The notes beneath the pieces are model-generated. The model did no database searches. It worked only from the letters and a program-made list of their open reading frames with translations, and was not told the DNA's origin. This document shows positions 24,345 to 36,836 of a stretch of DNA of 64,000 nucleotides, in pieces (within the stretch, counting starts at the first letter, position 1; each line of letters begins with the position of its first letter). Location of the stretch: the NCBI GenBank assembly GCA_019155185.1, contig CM032806.1, forward strand, positions 16,214,383 through 16,278,382. The letters run 5' to 3'. A program made the translations under genes and the position numbers. The DNA comes from Beaufortia kweichowensis. Lineage: Eukaryota > Chordata > Actinopteri > Cypriniformes > Gastromyzontidae.

Positions 24345-24635
24345 GATTTAAGGTGGACTGTTGCTTATGAAACAGGGATGTCTGGTGAACTTTCAATTAA
24401 AAGATGTTAGAGTACACTATCATTTGCTTAAAACACATTCCAATTTGCCTAAAAACACTATATTCACAAAAACAAATGTCAATTTTCATATCTAAATTCA
24501 CAAAGTATACATAAATCAGTTATTAAGTAGAGCATTACACCACACCACAAACAACAGATGGTGCAAAGTGTCATTTTAAATGTACCAAGAGCAAAAAGAT
24601 TTATTAAACACTTACCACATTACCAGTACATTCAG

Positions 24636-24800
24636 GGTTGGGCAAAGATACATTAAAATGCATTTTAAAATAAAATACTAAATACCTTCATTTTAATTAT
24701 ATCAAAATACAGCAGCCACACCACGTATCAAAATAATCTACTGTATTTTTGTATTTTAAAAATACACAAAAATACTTTTACAAGGGAGCATGAAAATTCT
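24636..24800. repeat. Dispersed AT-rich repeat (AAAATAC words)
   Basis: CAGGGTTGGGCAAAGATAC followed by many AAAATAC/GTATTTT words resembles the element at 39940-40101, whose opposite end reads TGCCCATCCCTG. It is probably one nonautonomous DNA-transposon family. Confidence 0.4.
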
Positions 24801-25004
24801 TCACAAACCTTTCATTAAGTGGCCTGTTTGATCTATCCCTTCACCATTACACTGACTCAGTTGATTAAATAAACAGTGTTTGATAGCAGCAGCTTCTCTC
24901 TGCTCGAGTTAGTTTTAAAGTAACCAACAGTTTAATGTTTAACAGTTTGCTAATGACTCATAATTGTAAATTTAGTTATGTGGTGTTGGTAATGAAGGGT
25001 CTAC

Positions 25005-25225
25005 ACTGTAAAAAATGTCCTCGTAAATTTACAGTAAAATACTGGCAGCAGTGGTTCCAGCCATTTACTGTAATTTTACAGGTTTTCCACCGTTTTTAAA
25101 TTTTACAGTTCGTCTGTAATTTCACAGTAAAGTACTGGCAGTGATTTACCGTTATTTTAAAGTTTTAGTACTGTTTTCTGTTTTACAGCTGTGCTGTAAT
25201 TTCACAGTAAAGAACTGGCTTCTGA
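25005..25225. repeat. MITE-like repeat (ACAGTAAAATACTGGCAG type)
   Basis: The CACAGTAAAGTACTGGCAG block occurs three times in slightly different forms (about 25040, 25124 and 25204) with intervening TTTTACAG words. This is a common fish repeat layout. Confidence 0.5.
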
Positions 25226-26130
25226 AAAATAATACAAGCTATTTTATATTTACTCTGTTGTCTGATATCCTAACATCTCTAGTATATTTACTAAAAATAA
25301 AGGAGAAATAGACAATATAGTGCTTCATTTGTCATTTATTGAAACAGCTAAAAGCATTGGTAAAATGGCTGTTTTTGAAGTCTTTTAACAATATTTTAAC
25401 ACTGTAAACATTTAATAGTAACAGGGTAAACACTTAACACTATGTTTGACAATAAAAACAGTGTCAAAGTGAAAAAGTGCAATAAAAAAAACACTGAGTA
25501 AAATAACTTACAAAGAGGCAAGAAAACAGCCACCACACCACATCAGCTTTTTTTAATCTGTCATGAGACTAAGTGCAAGTCTGAGAGGAAAACATTAACC
25601 AAACCAATAGCTAAAACTTTACGAAGAAAAACGTCCCAATCCAGCTTCTGAAAGGACATCTGGGTCTGCAGAGAGAAAACATTTTCAACATTTTAGTGAC
25701 AAAATATAGCACATGGCAAAAGCTACTGCTCATACACTCTGAAAACACTTTTTAATTCATCAGAAAATAAACATGTTGGTTAAGTAACTATTTTAGGAAA
25801 GAAAATGGGGGTGTTTGTTACAGTAGAGCGGGAAAAACTGACAAAACACAATCTTAACACTGCAGGTCAAGACGAGACCAGACAGTTCAGCTGTGTGTAA
25901 GTGGGTTTTCTAGTTAGCCAGAAAGAAGAGAGTAATTAAGTGACATATCTTATAAGTTATATATCTATATCTTAAGTAAATGTATATGTGTGTTGTGTGT
26001 ATGACAAATGTTTAATGCTGTTAGTTTCAATCAGAAATACAAACTTGGGTAAATGTAACCCTGTAATAGCCAATGAATCAAAGCAATCAGAATCAAATCA
26101 CTCAACAGAAACAAACGTATTGTGGGCCCA

Positions 26131-26131
<1 letters not shown>

Positions 26132-26170
<39 letters not shown>
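26132..26170. repeat. (CA)n microsatellite
   Basis: A simple CA run of about 20 units. Confidence 0.95.
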
Positions 26171-26172
<2 letters not shown>

Positions 26173-26628
26173 TTGAACAAATCCCCCAGTTGCAGGCCTG
26201 AAACGTCGCTTGTGTGCGTTGAGGTCCGAGTGAAATGCAAATTGGCCGCTTCACTCTGTGAGAGCACAAATAAAATAAACAAAATGTACCTGAATGAGGC
26301 GAACGTTAGCGATTTCCGTCACCCGTCAGCTCCATCCATGTAAAGCTGTCATCAGTCAGGAAACTGTGTGACGCTCCCACGACGAAGAAGGAAGAAGAAG
26401 AAAGAAGAGGAAACTCTTATAACCACTCGGCGATTAGAAGCGCTATCAGCAGTTCTTCCAAATTGCGTCGATTTGACTTCAGTGTGTTGTCGTGTTGACT
26501 TCACAACAGAATACTGTGCTGCTTAACACTTAAACAATGCAGTTCAAATTACTTTTATACAAACAAATCACTCTGTTCTCATACCGACAACACTCGCTAC
26601 ACACATCTCCTCTTTGACTGACTTGAGC

Positions 26629-27809
26629 TAGTGATGGGTCGTTCTTGAACGATTCGTTCATTTTGAACGAATCTTTAATGTGACTCGGGAAGAACGAGTC
26701 GTCTCCGGGAGTGATTCGTTCAGTCGCGCATGCGCAACATCCTATAGAGTCTTCGGGTTTGAGTCGTTCGTTCATCACGTGACAGCCCCATAAGCTAAAC
26801 CAATGCAGTCAGAGCCGGAAAGAGAATTGATTAGTTCATCTCCCGAGTCTTCGGGTTTGAGTCGTTCGTTCTTTTGTCACGTGACCACTTGCCGGATCAG
26901 TAAAATACTATAAAGTAAAACTGTATTTTTTGTATGTTGGATCATATTTAAGAATTATCATAGAATTATCCAAATATGTGTAATAAGCATTTTCCTAGAA
27001 ATAAAAATGGTCTGTTCATTTCTGTCACTATGTTTTTGTTACTGTTTCTTGAGGATCTGTGTTATTTTATAAATAAATAAAATCCTGTTATAAATAAAAT
27101 ATTGATTGATTTGTCCTTTCACTGTCTTTGTCTATCAATAAACATATAATATAACTATATAATAAATTATAGATTAGACTCTATATAATATATAGAGTTA
27201 AATAGAAAATTAAATTAAAGCATAACCAACTCTTTATTATCTTTATTACTACATTCAGTATTATGGAAAAGAACCATCATGACAGAAATTAAAAGCAATA
27301 ATTTGAGACCAGAAATGCATCACATAACTGTACGAGTAAATAATAATAATAATAATAATGACTATGCACCCTTTTGTAAGGAAGGTGGTAAATTAACTAA
27401 TTTCTCTGCTCAATAGCCGTCACATCACGTGACAAAAGAACGAACGACTCAAACCCGAAGACTCGGGAGATGAACTAATCAATTTCTCTTCCGGCTCTGA
27501 CTGCATTGGTTTAGCTTATGGGGCTGTCACGTGATGAACGAACGACTCAAACCCGAAGACTTGTCAGATAAGAGGTGAGCCAGGTAAATGATGAATGAAT
27601 CTTTTCTGTTTCTTATAGCATTATAGTTTGTGTTGTTTGTAGTGTGATCAACGTTTGCATAAGTAGTAGATGTGTTAGGGAAGTAGCACGTAACATTTTA
27701 ATTATATTTTGCTAAAATGAACGAAATGACTCGAAAAAAGATTCGTTCATTTTGCTGAACGAGACTCAAAGGTCCGAGTCAGTAAAATGATCCGAACTTC
27801 CCATCACTA
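26629..27809 (+). mobile_element. hAT-like foldback element, copy 1 (1181 bp)
   Basis: It begins TAGTGATGGG and ends CCCATCACTA, fitting the YARNG terminus of hAT elements. Inside, about 140 bp at roughly 26747-26884 is the near-perfect reverse complement of about 27422-27561 (words GTCTTCGGGTTTGAGTCGTT and GTGACAGCCCCATAAGC), giving a long fold-back around about 540 bp. No transposase is present. The left neighbour is ACTTGAGC (26621-26628) but the right neighbour is GTGTGCGC, so this copy has no duplication of its own; the partner of ACTTGAGC lies after copy 2. Confidence 0.85.
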
Positions 27810-28443
27810 GTGTGCGCGTGCGTGCCTATGCCAACTGAAAAGAGAAAACATCGCCACCTAGAGGTTAATAAGTTAACACTGACTATGTCTAATGTTTTAA
27901 AAAGCATATTTCTTATTCTTATTTCTTGACGATGATTAGCCGATATAATTATTAGCCAATAACAAAAATGCACGCATGGATAATCTCCACCGATTCACCC
28001 GAAGGTGACCTCACCACAGCCTCAGATTGACCCTAACCTCGATGTGAAAGTCAAGGTATGAGGTATAACAACAGAACAAACACTTATAGGCCATACTTCT
28101 CCTTGAGCAGGTCTAAAGGCTTCTAATTGCTGTCTTTATAGTCTTGGATGCATTACTTTAAGAGTAAGAGTCTTAGTGTAATTTCCGTTCCGTTCCTCTT
28201 CTTAATGTCTTTTCAGGTAATAGATCGGACTGTGAAAGTTTACTGCTGAAGGGAAGGCAGGTTGTATATAATGTATTTCCGTATGGCAGGGTGTTTCTCT
28301 GGCTGCTCTTTCAAAGTGAAAAGCAATAAACTCAAGCTCTGTTTTGAAGACCAGCGAGAAGACAGCATTACTGTAGTCATCATAGCAACATTAAACTTCA
28401 TAGAGGAACTTTGACTCATCCATGCATGTCATTTTCTTAGAAG
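27810..28443. other. Spacer inside the composite insertion
   Basis: Nothing recognised beyond AT-rich sequence. Confidence 0.4.
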
Positions 28444-29123
28444 TTAATGGAACAGTTCACCCATATGAACATTCTTTCATAATTTACTCACCCTCAGCTA
28501 TTGAAATGCTGTTATGTTATTTTCTCTTATTTCACAACGCTCCAGAATACTTGATTCTGATTGGTCGGTTGTGACATTACAAGCAATGTTATTCCCTCAT
28601 CACTTAACATCCACTCAAATCTATTAACACAGACTCATCCAGGTACTGTGAGTCAACTTGACCATGAAAATTATTTATTTGCATATATTAGATAGAAATA
28701 TACCTAATTAATATCATGTATGAGATTATATAACAAATGATTAAAGCAAACTGTGTGTTTGTCTTGTTTGAACATCGTGTTTTGACTGACAGTCGTGTCT
28801 AAAGCCGATATTGATTTAAATATTTTAAATCAATATTTTATTAGCAATATGATCAGTAATAAACCTGACTAATAATAAATATGACAGCACATAAGACTTT
28901 GAGTCTCATTGGTTCTTATGTGTCTCGTGACAATCTGACATAAATATTTTTCGATTGTTGCCTTTAAGGTTTTGGATCATGAGGAAGACAACATGACAAC
29001 ATTCTATATAATTAATTCATTGTTTGTTTTCATCTGTAGAAATGAAATCATATACAGCTGTGATGACATGGCAATGAGTAAATAATCAGAGAATTTTAAT
29101 ATTTGGGTAAACTACTCCTTTAA
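28444..29123. mobile_element. Nonautonomous DNA element with AGTTCACCC ends and TTAA flanks
   Basis: The left end, GGAACAGTTCACCCATATGA, and the complement of the right end, AGGAGTAGTTTACCC, are inverted copies. TTAA lies at both outer edges (28444-28447 and 29120-29123). ACTCACCCTC near the left and GAGTAAAT near the right belong to the same symmetric structure. The inner part contains the dispersed repeat that is also seen at 2690-3080. Confidence 0.6.
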
Positions 29124-32100
29124 TATATATCAATAACAGAGCCAGCACGTTTTTATGACATCACCAATTCTGCTATTTTTTCTAAGGTGGAGATCTACCG
29201 CCCCATCCCTCTGCTTTCCACCTTGTCTCGACCATCAACCCCCATTAAACCTTTCTTACACTTGGCCTTACATGTCATTAACAACAGTCTCTTTTCTGTG
29301 GACAAAAAAGACACAAATAAATGTGGGTGGTTGCGGGGGGAAGTTGTCTGCCAGTAAATGCCACACTCTAATTGATAAGAAATGAATCTCAATCAGGGTC
29401 ATTAATCAAGAGGAGAGGCGACTGGTGACAGACTGCTCCACATGCTGCCGCTGCACACCAGCCGAGTGCCGGAAATTGTGAAATTACCTTAAACGTCAAT
29501 GCGCGGAAGAAAGCGCGCCGCTGTCATCGCCGTCAATGTCAGCCGACGAGGCGATACATCCTGGCTGCAAGATCCCTCGATGTAGCAATAAATCTGCGAA
29601 GAGGGACTGCTGTGTTTACGCGCATGAGTTATTTGTTTGTTAATCATCAGGGCCTTTGACGCACAGCGACTCAATCTGTGCTCGGTAAATAATTGAATGC
29701 AAATGCGGTGCATGTAAAGTGACATTGTTGACATGGATTAACGTAGCGTTTTTATTACAGTGTTGACCTTTAAAAACTGATCAGTGCTTTGGGTACTGTA
29801 AGGCCTATCTATCTCTAAAGGGTTCATTTACTCAAAAATCTACTTGTATTATTTTCAGTTGGAAGTGGAAATGTGGTGTTTGCTTGTGTATGCAGTGTTC
29901 TGAACTGGTTTGGAAAGATATAGAGCAATTTATAATTGATGAGCGCTGGTCGATAATTCTCCCATCCCTGGATACTCGACTATAAACACACTATAACTAC
30001 ATACTATAAGTATATATTATTGGCAGTGTGTTGATTTGAATTGAACCCAACATCACCACAGTCTCTTGATCTTTTGGGAATATTTCTCTGCAGTATAACC
30101 TACATAATAACTAAGCCTGAATGGAAACCATACTCCCACAACAGTCCTGTGGCGTGTTAACATACATAACATTACAGTATATGTTTGGACACATGCAGAA
30201 CAACTCATACGTACAACACAAGTTCATTATACCTCTCTTCGTTCTGATTGGTTGACAGTTGTTTCTAGTTGCCGTTTAATTTTCTGTAACTTCATGGCTA
30301 TACAGTACAATTGTTGACATTATTGCACATTAATATTAACTCATCACATTTGGTTTTGTTTTCCAAAACAATCTCGCAGGAATTTGTATGTATTTGTATA
30401 ATCTCATTTGTATGTTTTAATATGAATTGTTATAAAATTCTTAGTGTGAAAGTTAACTGTTAAACTGTGTGTACAGTGTTTATATTTACATTTCGGGATC
30501 AACAACTGAAAAAGGTATATTTGTTAACTGTAGAATAATTGTCTCTAACATCCATAACTACCTCGGTGAGCATTCATTTTTAACAATTCAACAGTCTAGA
30601 TTCACTTTCCGTGTCCCTTACTTCCAGTCGATATTTGGACTAATTTGATAATGATTTTAACTACCAATAAAAGTGAAGTACTAACACTTTTGCCACATCT
30701 GCAGAATTCTGTAGACTTTCCATCACATTGCACACGGAAAAGAAAGAAAGAATGTGCAATTTCCTTGCATGTGGGCTTTTTACTAATTCCTGGAGAAAAT
30801 TATCCATCTCAATAGCAGTTTTATTTGCCTGGGTATTTGTTTAGCACTTTTCACAATGCAATCATTACAAAGCAGTTTGAAGTCACACTTCTGGATCTTA
30901 TCGCCTTCCAGTAAGCGCGACAATTAAATCTGTGCTAAAGCATCTTCACAGACTCATAATTTCTCTGCTCATTACACTGATGAATCAAACAGGACCCCTG
31001 GGACACCCGTCCACACGAAAGCATCCACACAGGAGACCCGATGAAGCCTGTGAACACACACCTCAGCCAGGATGCTAAATAATGCATTGACGTCTGAGGA
31101 AATCTAATCAAGAGCTGCTTGGCTAGCAAATAACAGAGCCACACGGGAAAGCTAATCAATGCGGTTTCTGCATGCCGCATTGATATCTCATCTCAGCGTA
31201 TGCAGGTGCCAAACACAAATATTAAAGTATTGTCACTAAGAGGTCAGGATTTGGATGATTATAATAGAACCGTGAGCCTCTGCTGGTAGATGACGCAAAT
31301 ACACCATTTATAGGGATTAAAAGCAGCAATGGCCATTTAAAAAGCCTTTTATTTTCCATTAGAGGGCTTTCAAATCTATAGTTTGCTTAAAATGTTTTAT
31401 CATCATCTATCCGTGCCGTTCCAAATTCATGTTTTTTTTTATTCATAGAACACAAAATAAGAATATATCAGCTGTTTTTCATCGAATGTTTGTCAATAAG
31501 AAATGTCAAGCTATGGAAAAGAACATAAACGCAGTAAACCATATGATTTAGGTGGCATATTTTAGGTCTTCTAAATAAAATAACTTGTATGCTAAACTAA
31601 CTAAAATAGAACATGCTCAAATGAAATTAAATCTGATCATATCATGTATGCAGAGCACAAATCAATGACGTATGATATGTTGTTATTATTACTAATAAAA
31701 TAAATAATTAAATAAATATATAAAAGTAAAAAGTACGGTAAGTTTAGAGCAACATGGTCAATACATAAATTTGACAAATTATGCCAAAATTATCATAAGA
31801 AAAAGAATTCTAATTATCATTAAATTTTTCCTTTAAAGGCACGAAATGTCTCTCACGTCACACGTGTAGACGCTAGTAAAGTGTTTGGGATTAGCCGACA
31901 TTAGCCAATCAGCATTGACATCATCATATCACATGGCATTTACGGATCAGGTGACAATAATGATTTGTTTTTGTGGGTTTGACTGCATGTGGGTGTATTG
32001 TAAGTGTAATCTCTGTGGTATTACAATGTGGTGTAAATGTTGAAGACTGAGTGTTTGTGGTTGAAACAGACTATAGTTGTTTCCTTGCTGTGTATCATCC

Positions 32101-34130
32101 TAATTAAAGTGAACTGCTTTGAAAGGCACTGCAGGCGGCCTGGCTATACTGTAATTAGCTCAGTCTCATGCAGCTTGCTTTTGCATGATTCCCCTTTAAA
32201 TTATTTTTCCCAAGCAAATTTTACAGAATTTTCCTTTAGGCAACACAATTACGATAACTCACATATTCGCAGAGCAATCTGTCAGCCATTAACCAATCAC
32301 AAGAGCTTTTCTGTTTCAGGATGAGAGAGGGACTTATCTGTGTTAGGTTCATCAACAGCACTCTGAAACATCTTCAAATCATCCCGTCTGTAGCACTGAC
32401 CGTTGCGTAATCCAGCAGCTTGCATTTGGGTTTCTAAGAATAAAACAAGACTTTAAATGTGTTTCTCAGTTTTGGGTTATAGCTTATGTTCAGGGAGTAA
32501 ATGAGCAGATGGGACGCATTTGTGAGATTTTTACATCCCAACAGCACCTCAGTTTCTTCACTGATGATGATGATGACATCAGTTATGTTGGCATTGTCCG
32601 CTCCTGCAGTGCTGCCCATTATAATGATTAGCGAAGGTATTTTTATTCATGTCTTTGCTGACATCCTGTCAAATACACAAATCAGTGCAAAGTCATTTAA
32701 ATACAGTACGTTGCATTTTGTCTTATAAACACTGAAAACAGGTCCCAAAGACCTGAATAAGACACAAGAAAATTTAGAACTGAGAACACAGCTGCTGAAA
32801 ACACTGCTTATGTGTTTACATAACGAAAAAATTGCCAAATCTCAAAAAGTTGATTTGTCACTAGAAATCATTGTTGGTTTTAAACACTTCCTTAGAGGTT
32901 GTCTAACATTTCAAAATATGAAATGATTTTTGTCTGAATGTTTTAAAATGTTTCACTAACAATATTGTAAAATTTTTATACCAACGTTTTCTGAACATTT
33001 ACAATGAAATATGTAAGTAATAAGGTACAAGAGGCTGTGCTTTATCGTGAATAAGTCATGATAAAGCACAAGCACACAATACAAAAATGTAAAAATATGA
33101 ACACTATCAATACAACATTTATGAAGTAAAATCACTAAAACTAGAGAATAGTCTCTGATCGACTGTGATATGTGTGTTAAGTTATGTTATGATAGTTGTA
33201 TGTTAACTGCATCTCAGCCAATTTCAGTTTTGGAAAGACAATTTAGCATTGCATGCAAATGAGATAGCTAATGTGTTTAAAATCTTTCCTCCTGGTTTGC
33301 ATCGACTAAACGCTCATTTGGAATCCGCCATCATTATCATCCCCGTGTGCCCTGTATTTTGTGGCCGATTCTACTGGCTCCAATTAGGCTGAAGTCTAAT
33401 TACTTTCATTTAGTAAGGTATTAATTCAGAATTCACCCTCTTCCCGCTCTCATTAGTTCCGACACCATCTATCAGAGAGTATAATTACAGTCGCCTGTTT
33501 GGAGCGTCTTAAAGGCAACAGTGCACTGTTTGATGGCGATACTCATCGACTGACATACAATGCAAGCTGTGTGACTGATAGTTCAATTCTGATGTTTTAT
33601 TTCCTTGCTTGGATGTTTATATGATTTTGGCAGTTTTTACTTCTGGGTTATAGATGGTTTGAGCGAGCGGCATAGCCCTTTCAGGTGTTGTTGTGGGGGT
33701 TTGGTTTATTGTAGCCACATATGTCTGGCCTGCTTCATCAGACCTTGAGAAATGCTGCAGGTCATCATCAGACGTCTGCCAGCTTTACAGATGTCACACA
33801 CAGATAAATCTATCCTACTGTATGACCCTTCAGGCTGTACTAGATCTTGTCAAAGCAATGGAACTGATATGCTGCCTCTCTCTCTCTCTTCAGCATCAAG
33901 CTTTTCTCTTCTGTGTCCTCTTCTCTGCAGTTTTTTAATCATGTAAACATTTCACATGCATTTAAATATTAATCGTTCAGGCCTATATCACTTAGCTGTT
34001 TGAGTTGGCTTGTTGTTGTCACCTATGCGGCACTTTTTACCACAACTGACAATCAGAATGAAACGTGTTGCCACAAATACATTTACACCCTTGACCTTTG
34101 TTGCTAACACAATGCTTTAGGATGCACAAT
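29124..34130. other. Mostly single-copy-looking noncoding DNA
   Basis: No open frame matches a family I know. Stretches at about 29390-29720, 30850-31200 and 33240-33560 are more GC-balanced and free of repeat words. They have the look of ancestral unique sequence, for example intronic or regulatory DNA, but this is impression only. Confidence 0.3.
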
Positions 34131-34400
34131 GCATTCCAGTGCAGAAACCAATAATAATAATAATAATCATTATTATAATATCGTATAAAAAATATAAAAT
34201 CGTAGAGACATGGGTGGGCTCGTTTCACTCGAGAGTTGGAGTAATATCACTGGTGGGTGCCAAGTCACTTCCTAGCAACCAAACAGAGTACCCTAGCAAC
34301 CGTTTTAAAATAGCTATATCTCTGCATCAGAACATCATAGAGACATGGGGTGGGCTCGTTTTACTTCTGGCTTAAGAGTATATTCACTGGTGGATGAAAT
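34130..34400. repeat. Dispersed repeat with internal duplication
   Basis: The block around CATAGAGACATGGGGTGGGC (about 34327) also occurs as CGTAGAGACATGGGTGGGCT (about 34201), about 126 bp apart. CCTAGCAACC words and an (AAT)n run lie between or beside them. It resembles a common fish repeat; the ends were not determined. Confidence 0.4.
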
Positions 34401-35093
34401 ACAACACACACAAATGCAGGGCATGCAGAATTGTTTCGAGCTCCTACCCATCCGTGGGAAAACGTGCCCATGTTGATTAGTATGGCGGGGCTGGTGAAGT
34501 CATAACAGTTGAGTGGTGGAGGCCTGGCACAAGAGCCAGATGCACACGCACATCCATATGGTACTGGCATCTTATTCCGTTCTGATCCTGCGAGTAAATT
34601 TAAGCTTGTTTCATCCTCAATCAAACACTGTGTGGTTTTGTTTTTTAACCTTATGAAAAAGTTTATTTTTTGGAGTGGATTTGGAGAATTCTGGGAATTG
34701 AGTTTAGGTAGGGAGGGGCTAGTGTATATATATAGCATGAGACAAGGCATTAGTCCTACACTTACACTGATGAAAGTTATGCCAGTATACACTAATTGAT
34801 TTTTGTTTTACTTTTTTAATTGTTTTAGTCTTTTTTACAGTTACTTTATGCTGCATACAGTATTTAGCATTTAGTGTTGCTTTTTTAAATTGTATTATCA
34901 GGTAAAATATAATCTAATCATATGGCTTTTGCAGTCACAAGATTGTTAATCAGACACCTTAAAGGGTAGAAAGAAGTAGGGCACAAGGATTACTTTGTAT
35001 TTTATATAAAAGAAAAAAGCAATACATGAATAGAACAAAAACTGAGAAAAGCCCCTTTCTTGTCCATCATCTTCATCACTGCTTTACTGATTC

Positions 35094-35094
<1 letters not shown>

Positions 35095-35187
<93 letters not shown>
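35095..35187. repeat. (GA)n microsatellite
   Basis: A pure GA run of about 46 units, part of the first duplicated unit. Confidence 0.97.
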
Positions 35188-35191
<4 letters not shown>

Positions 35192-35453
35192 TAAAATAAG
35201 CATTATTAATTTCAGTTCTTTTATACTCCTTTAAGACTATATTTAGCAACACCAACTTCAGCAACCGTAACATTTTTGTTCAACGTTAAACAAACAAAAC
35301 TTCATTGATGTTTAGTAGGCAACTCACCTTCTGATTGTTGTCCATCCTGAGTTGTAGAAATGCGGTTCTCCGTGACCCAATGTGACGCTGTCACTCAAAA
35401 AACAGGTCCTGAAACTACAGTCTCCAGCACTGAAGAAATATGCTGCTCCTTTC

Positions 35454-35454
<1 letters not shown>

Positions 35455-35547
<93 letters not shown>
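35455..35547. repeat. (GA)n microsatellite
   Basis: A pure GA run of about the same length as the preceding one, at the same place in the second duplicated unit. Confidence 0.97.
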
Positions 35548-35551
<4 letters not shown>

Positions 35552-36190
35552 TAAAATCAACATTAGAAGTTACTGCTAACAGAAGGAGACACGTCACATA
35601 ATGCTGCACGATATTTGTATGGCAACAATCGGCAACCTTAACATTTGTGTTCAACGTTAAACAAATAAAACTTTAGTAACTTTTAGTAACTCACGTGTTG
35701 ATTGTTGTCCATCCTGTAGTGTTGTAGACATGGGTCCTCGTTGACCCAATGTGGCGCTGTCACTCGAAAACCGAGGAATTTCAGGTCCTAAAACTGTCCT
35801 CAAACTACTGTCACCGGCACTAAAGGAACCTGCTACCCGGATAGGGACGAGGGGTCGCTCGATGCGCAATAGAGCCACATGCTCACTAGGCATGTGAAAA
35901 ACAGTGTTTAAGACTTAAACTAATATTAGTGTTTCAAAAGTGGAGCCATTCCTGTTTCCCACCCACCACCTTACAGTGCAGGCCCCACTTCTAACTCAAA
36001 ATGAGAACCCTGGGGTGAACAGCAGCCTGTCCCACCCGTCCTGCTCCAGCACCCACCCACCACATAGCAGGACGGGCTTGTGGGCCAGGACTGTAGTCCC
36101 GCCCAGAGAACGGCACCAGAGTTAGGAAACAAGCGCAAAGCGAGAGCTAATAATTGCGTTTCCTACATGTAAAGCGCCACATGAATACAA

Positions 36191-36454
36191 GCAGAGGTGG
36201 GCAGTAATTTACTTAAGTAAATATTTTGGAAAATATGTAAATTTAAAGTAAATTTAAGAGTGTGTACTTCATCTCTTACTTAAATCTGTACTTCACTACA
36301 CTGTCATTCCAGTGATATCTGTTCCCTGATATAATCAGATTTCAAGTAACTAGTCATTTGAAGACAGTGACTTTTACTTTTAACTCGAGTAATATTTTCT
36401 ATTGTTATCTGTACTTTTACTCGAGTAAAGTTTGGACAATCTATCCACCTCTGC
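36191..36454. mobile_element. Nonautonomous element with CAGAGGTGG ends
   Basis: The left end is CAGAGGTGGGCAGTAATT and the right end is the complement form, CTATCCACCTCTG. The interior is full of ACTTTTACT and ACTCGAGTAA words. This is a typical small DNA transposon derivative of fish. No clear target duplication is visible. Confidence 0.5.
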
Positions 36455-36836
36455 CCACGAGGCTTTTGTAAAAACATAACGTTTAAGATTAAATCTAATT
36501 AAAGCTGAATATTTGCGTTTCTTACCGGCTGCTGCTTATTCTCGCTAGTGTCTGTCGTCGAATGGCGCACAGAACTCGTTCAGCGCTTGAGAGACTGAGA
36601 TCGTTCTATGACGACATGAAAAACATTCCAAGGCGTGACGTCACACACAACGGCTGCTGTGTTGCTATCAGAGGCCAATTTAAAGTGCACGTTATTTTAC
36701 TGACAAATGTCGAGAGCGCGTTAATATTAATGCACGAAGGCAAACCTCTCCACTGGCACCTGGATTTGCTCGCACAAAAGTGGACGCGCGCTCTGCTCAT
36801 GCTCAGAGATTGTGCGTAGACTTAAACTGTGTCCAT

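Larger units (their letters stand above)
24345..26628. other. Spacer with small repeats upstream of the T1R gene
   Basis: It holds the two repeat fragments and the CA microsatellite listed separately, but no recognised gene. A purine-rich run lies at about 26379-26410. A minus-strand CTCTCTGCAG acceptor-like site at about 25672 precedes about 45 exon-like bases, but without a recognisable protein. Confidence 0.4.
35048..35860 (-). repeat. Tandem duplication of an exon-like unit with (CT)n acceptor tracts
   Basis: Two units of about 350-370 bp are repeated. Each has, on the minus strand, a block ending ATGGACAACAATCA and then a GTGAG-type donor (about 35328 and 35694). Downstream of the first block is a conserved spacer and a pure (CT)n tract (35547-35455, and 35187-35095) ending in CTCAG. 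The A block (35331-35454) is therefore bounded by a perfect acceptor-like and a donor-like site. Open frames differ between the copies (GDCSFRTCFLSDSVTLGHG versus GDSSLRTVLGPEIPRFSSD). I recognise no gene, and coding status is unproven. Confidence 0.45.

Noticed and set aside
34361..34792. 143-codon minus-strand frame
   Set aside because: No domain or splice context; it overlaps repeat-like sequence and has no counterpart in the window.
35324..35563. Leu/Ser- and Arg/Glu-repeat proteins over GA/CT runs
   Set aside because: Pure dinucleotide repeats translate this way. The same applies at 35073-35273 and 58148-58699.
36562..36819. 85-codon frame starting MAHRTRSALERL
   Set aside because: No family recognised, no partner exons, and a GC-rich stretch makes a chance open frame likely. 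It could be a first exon, but nothing supports it.
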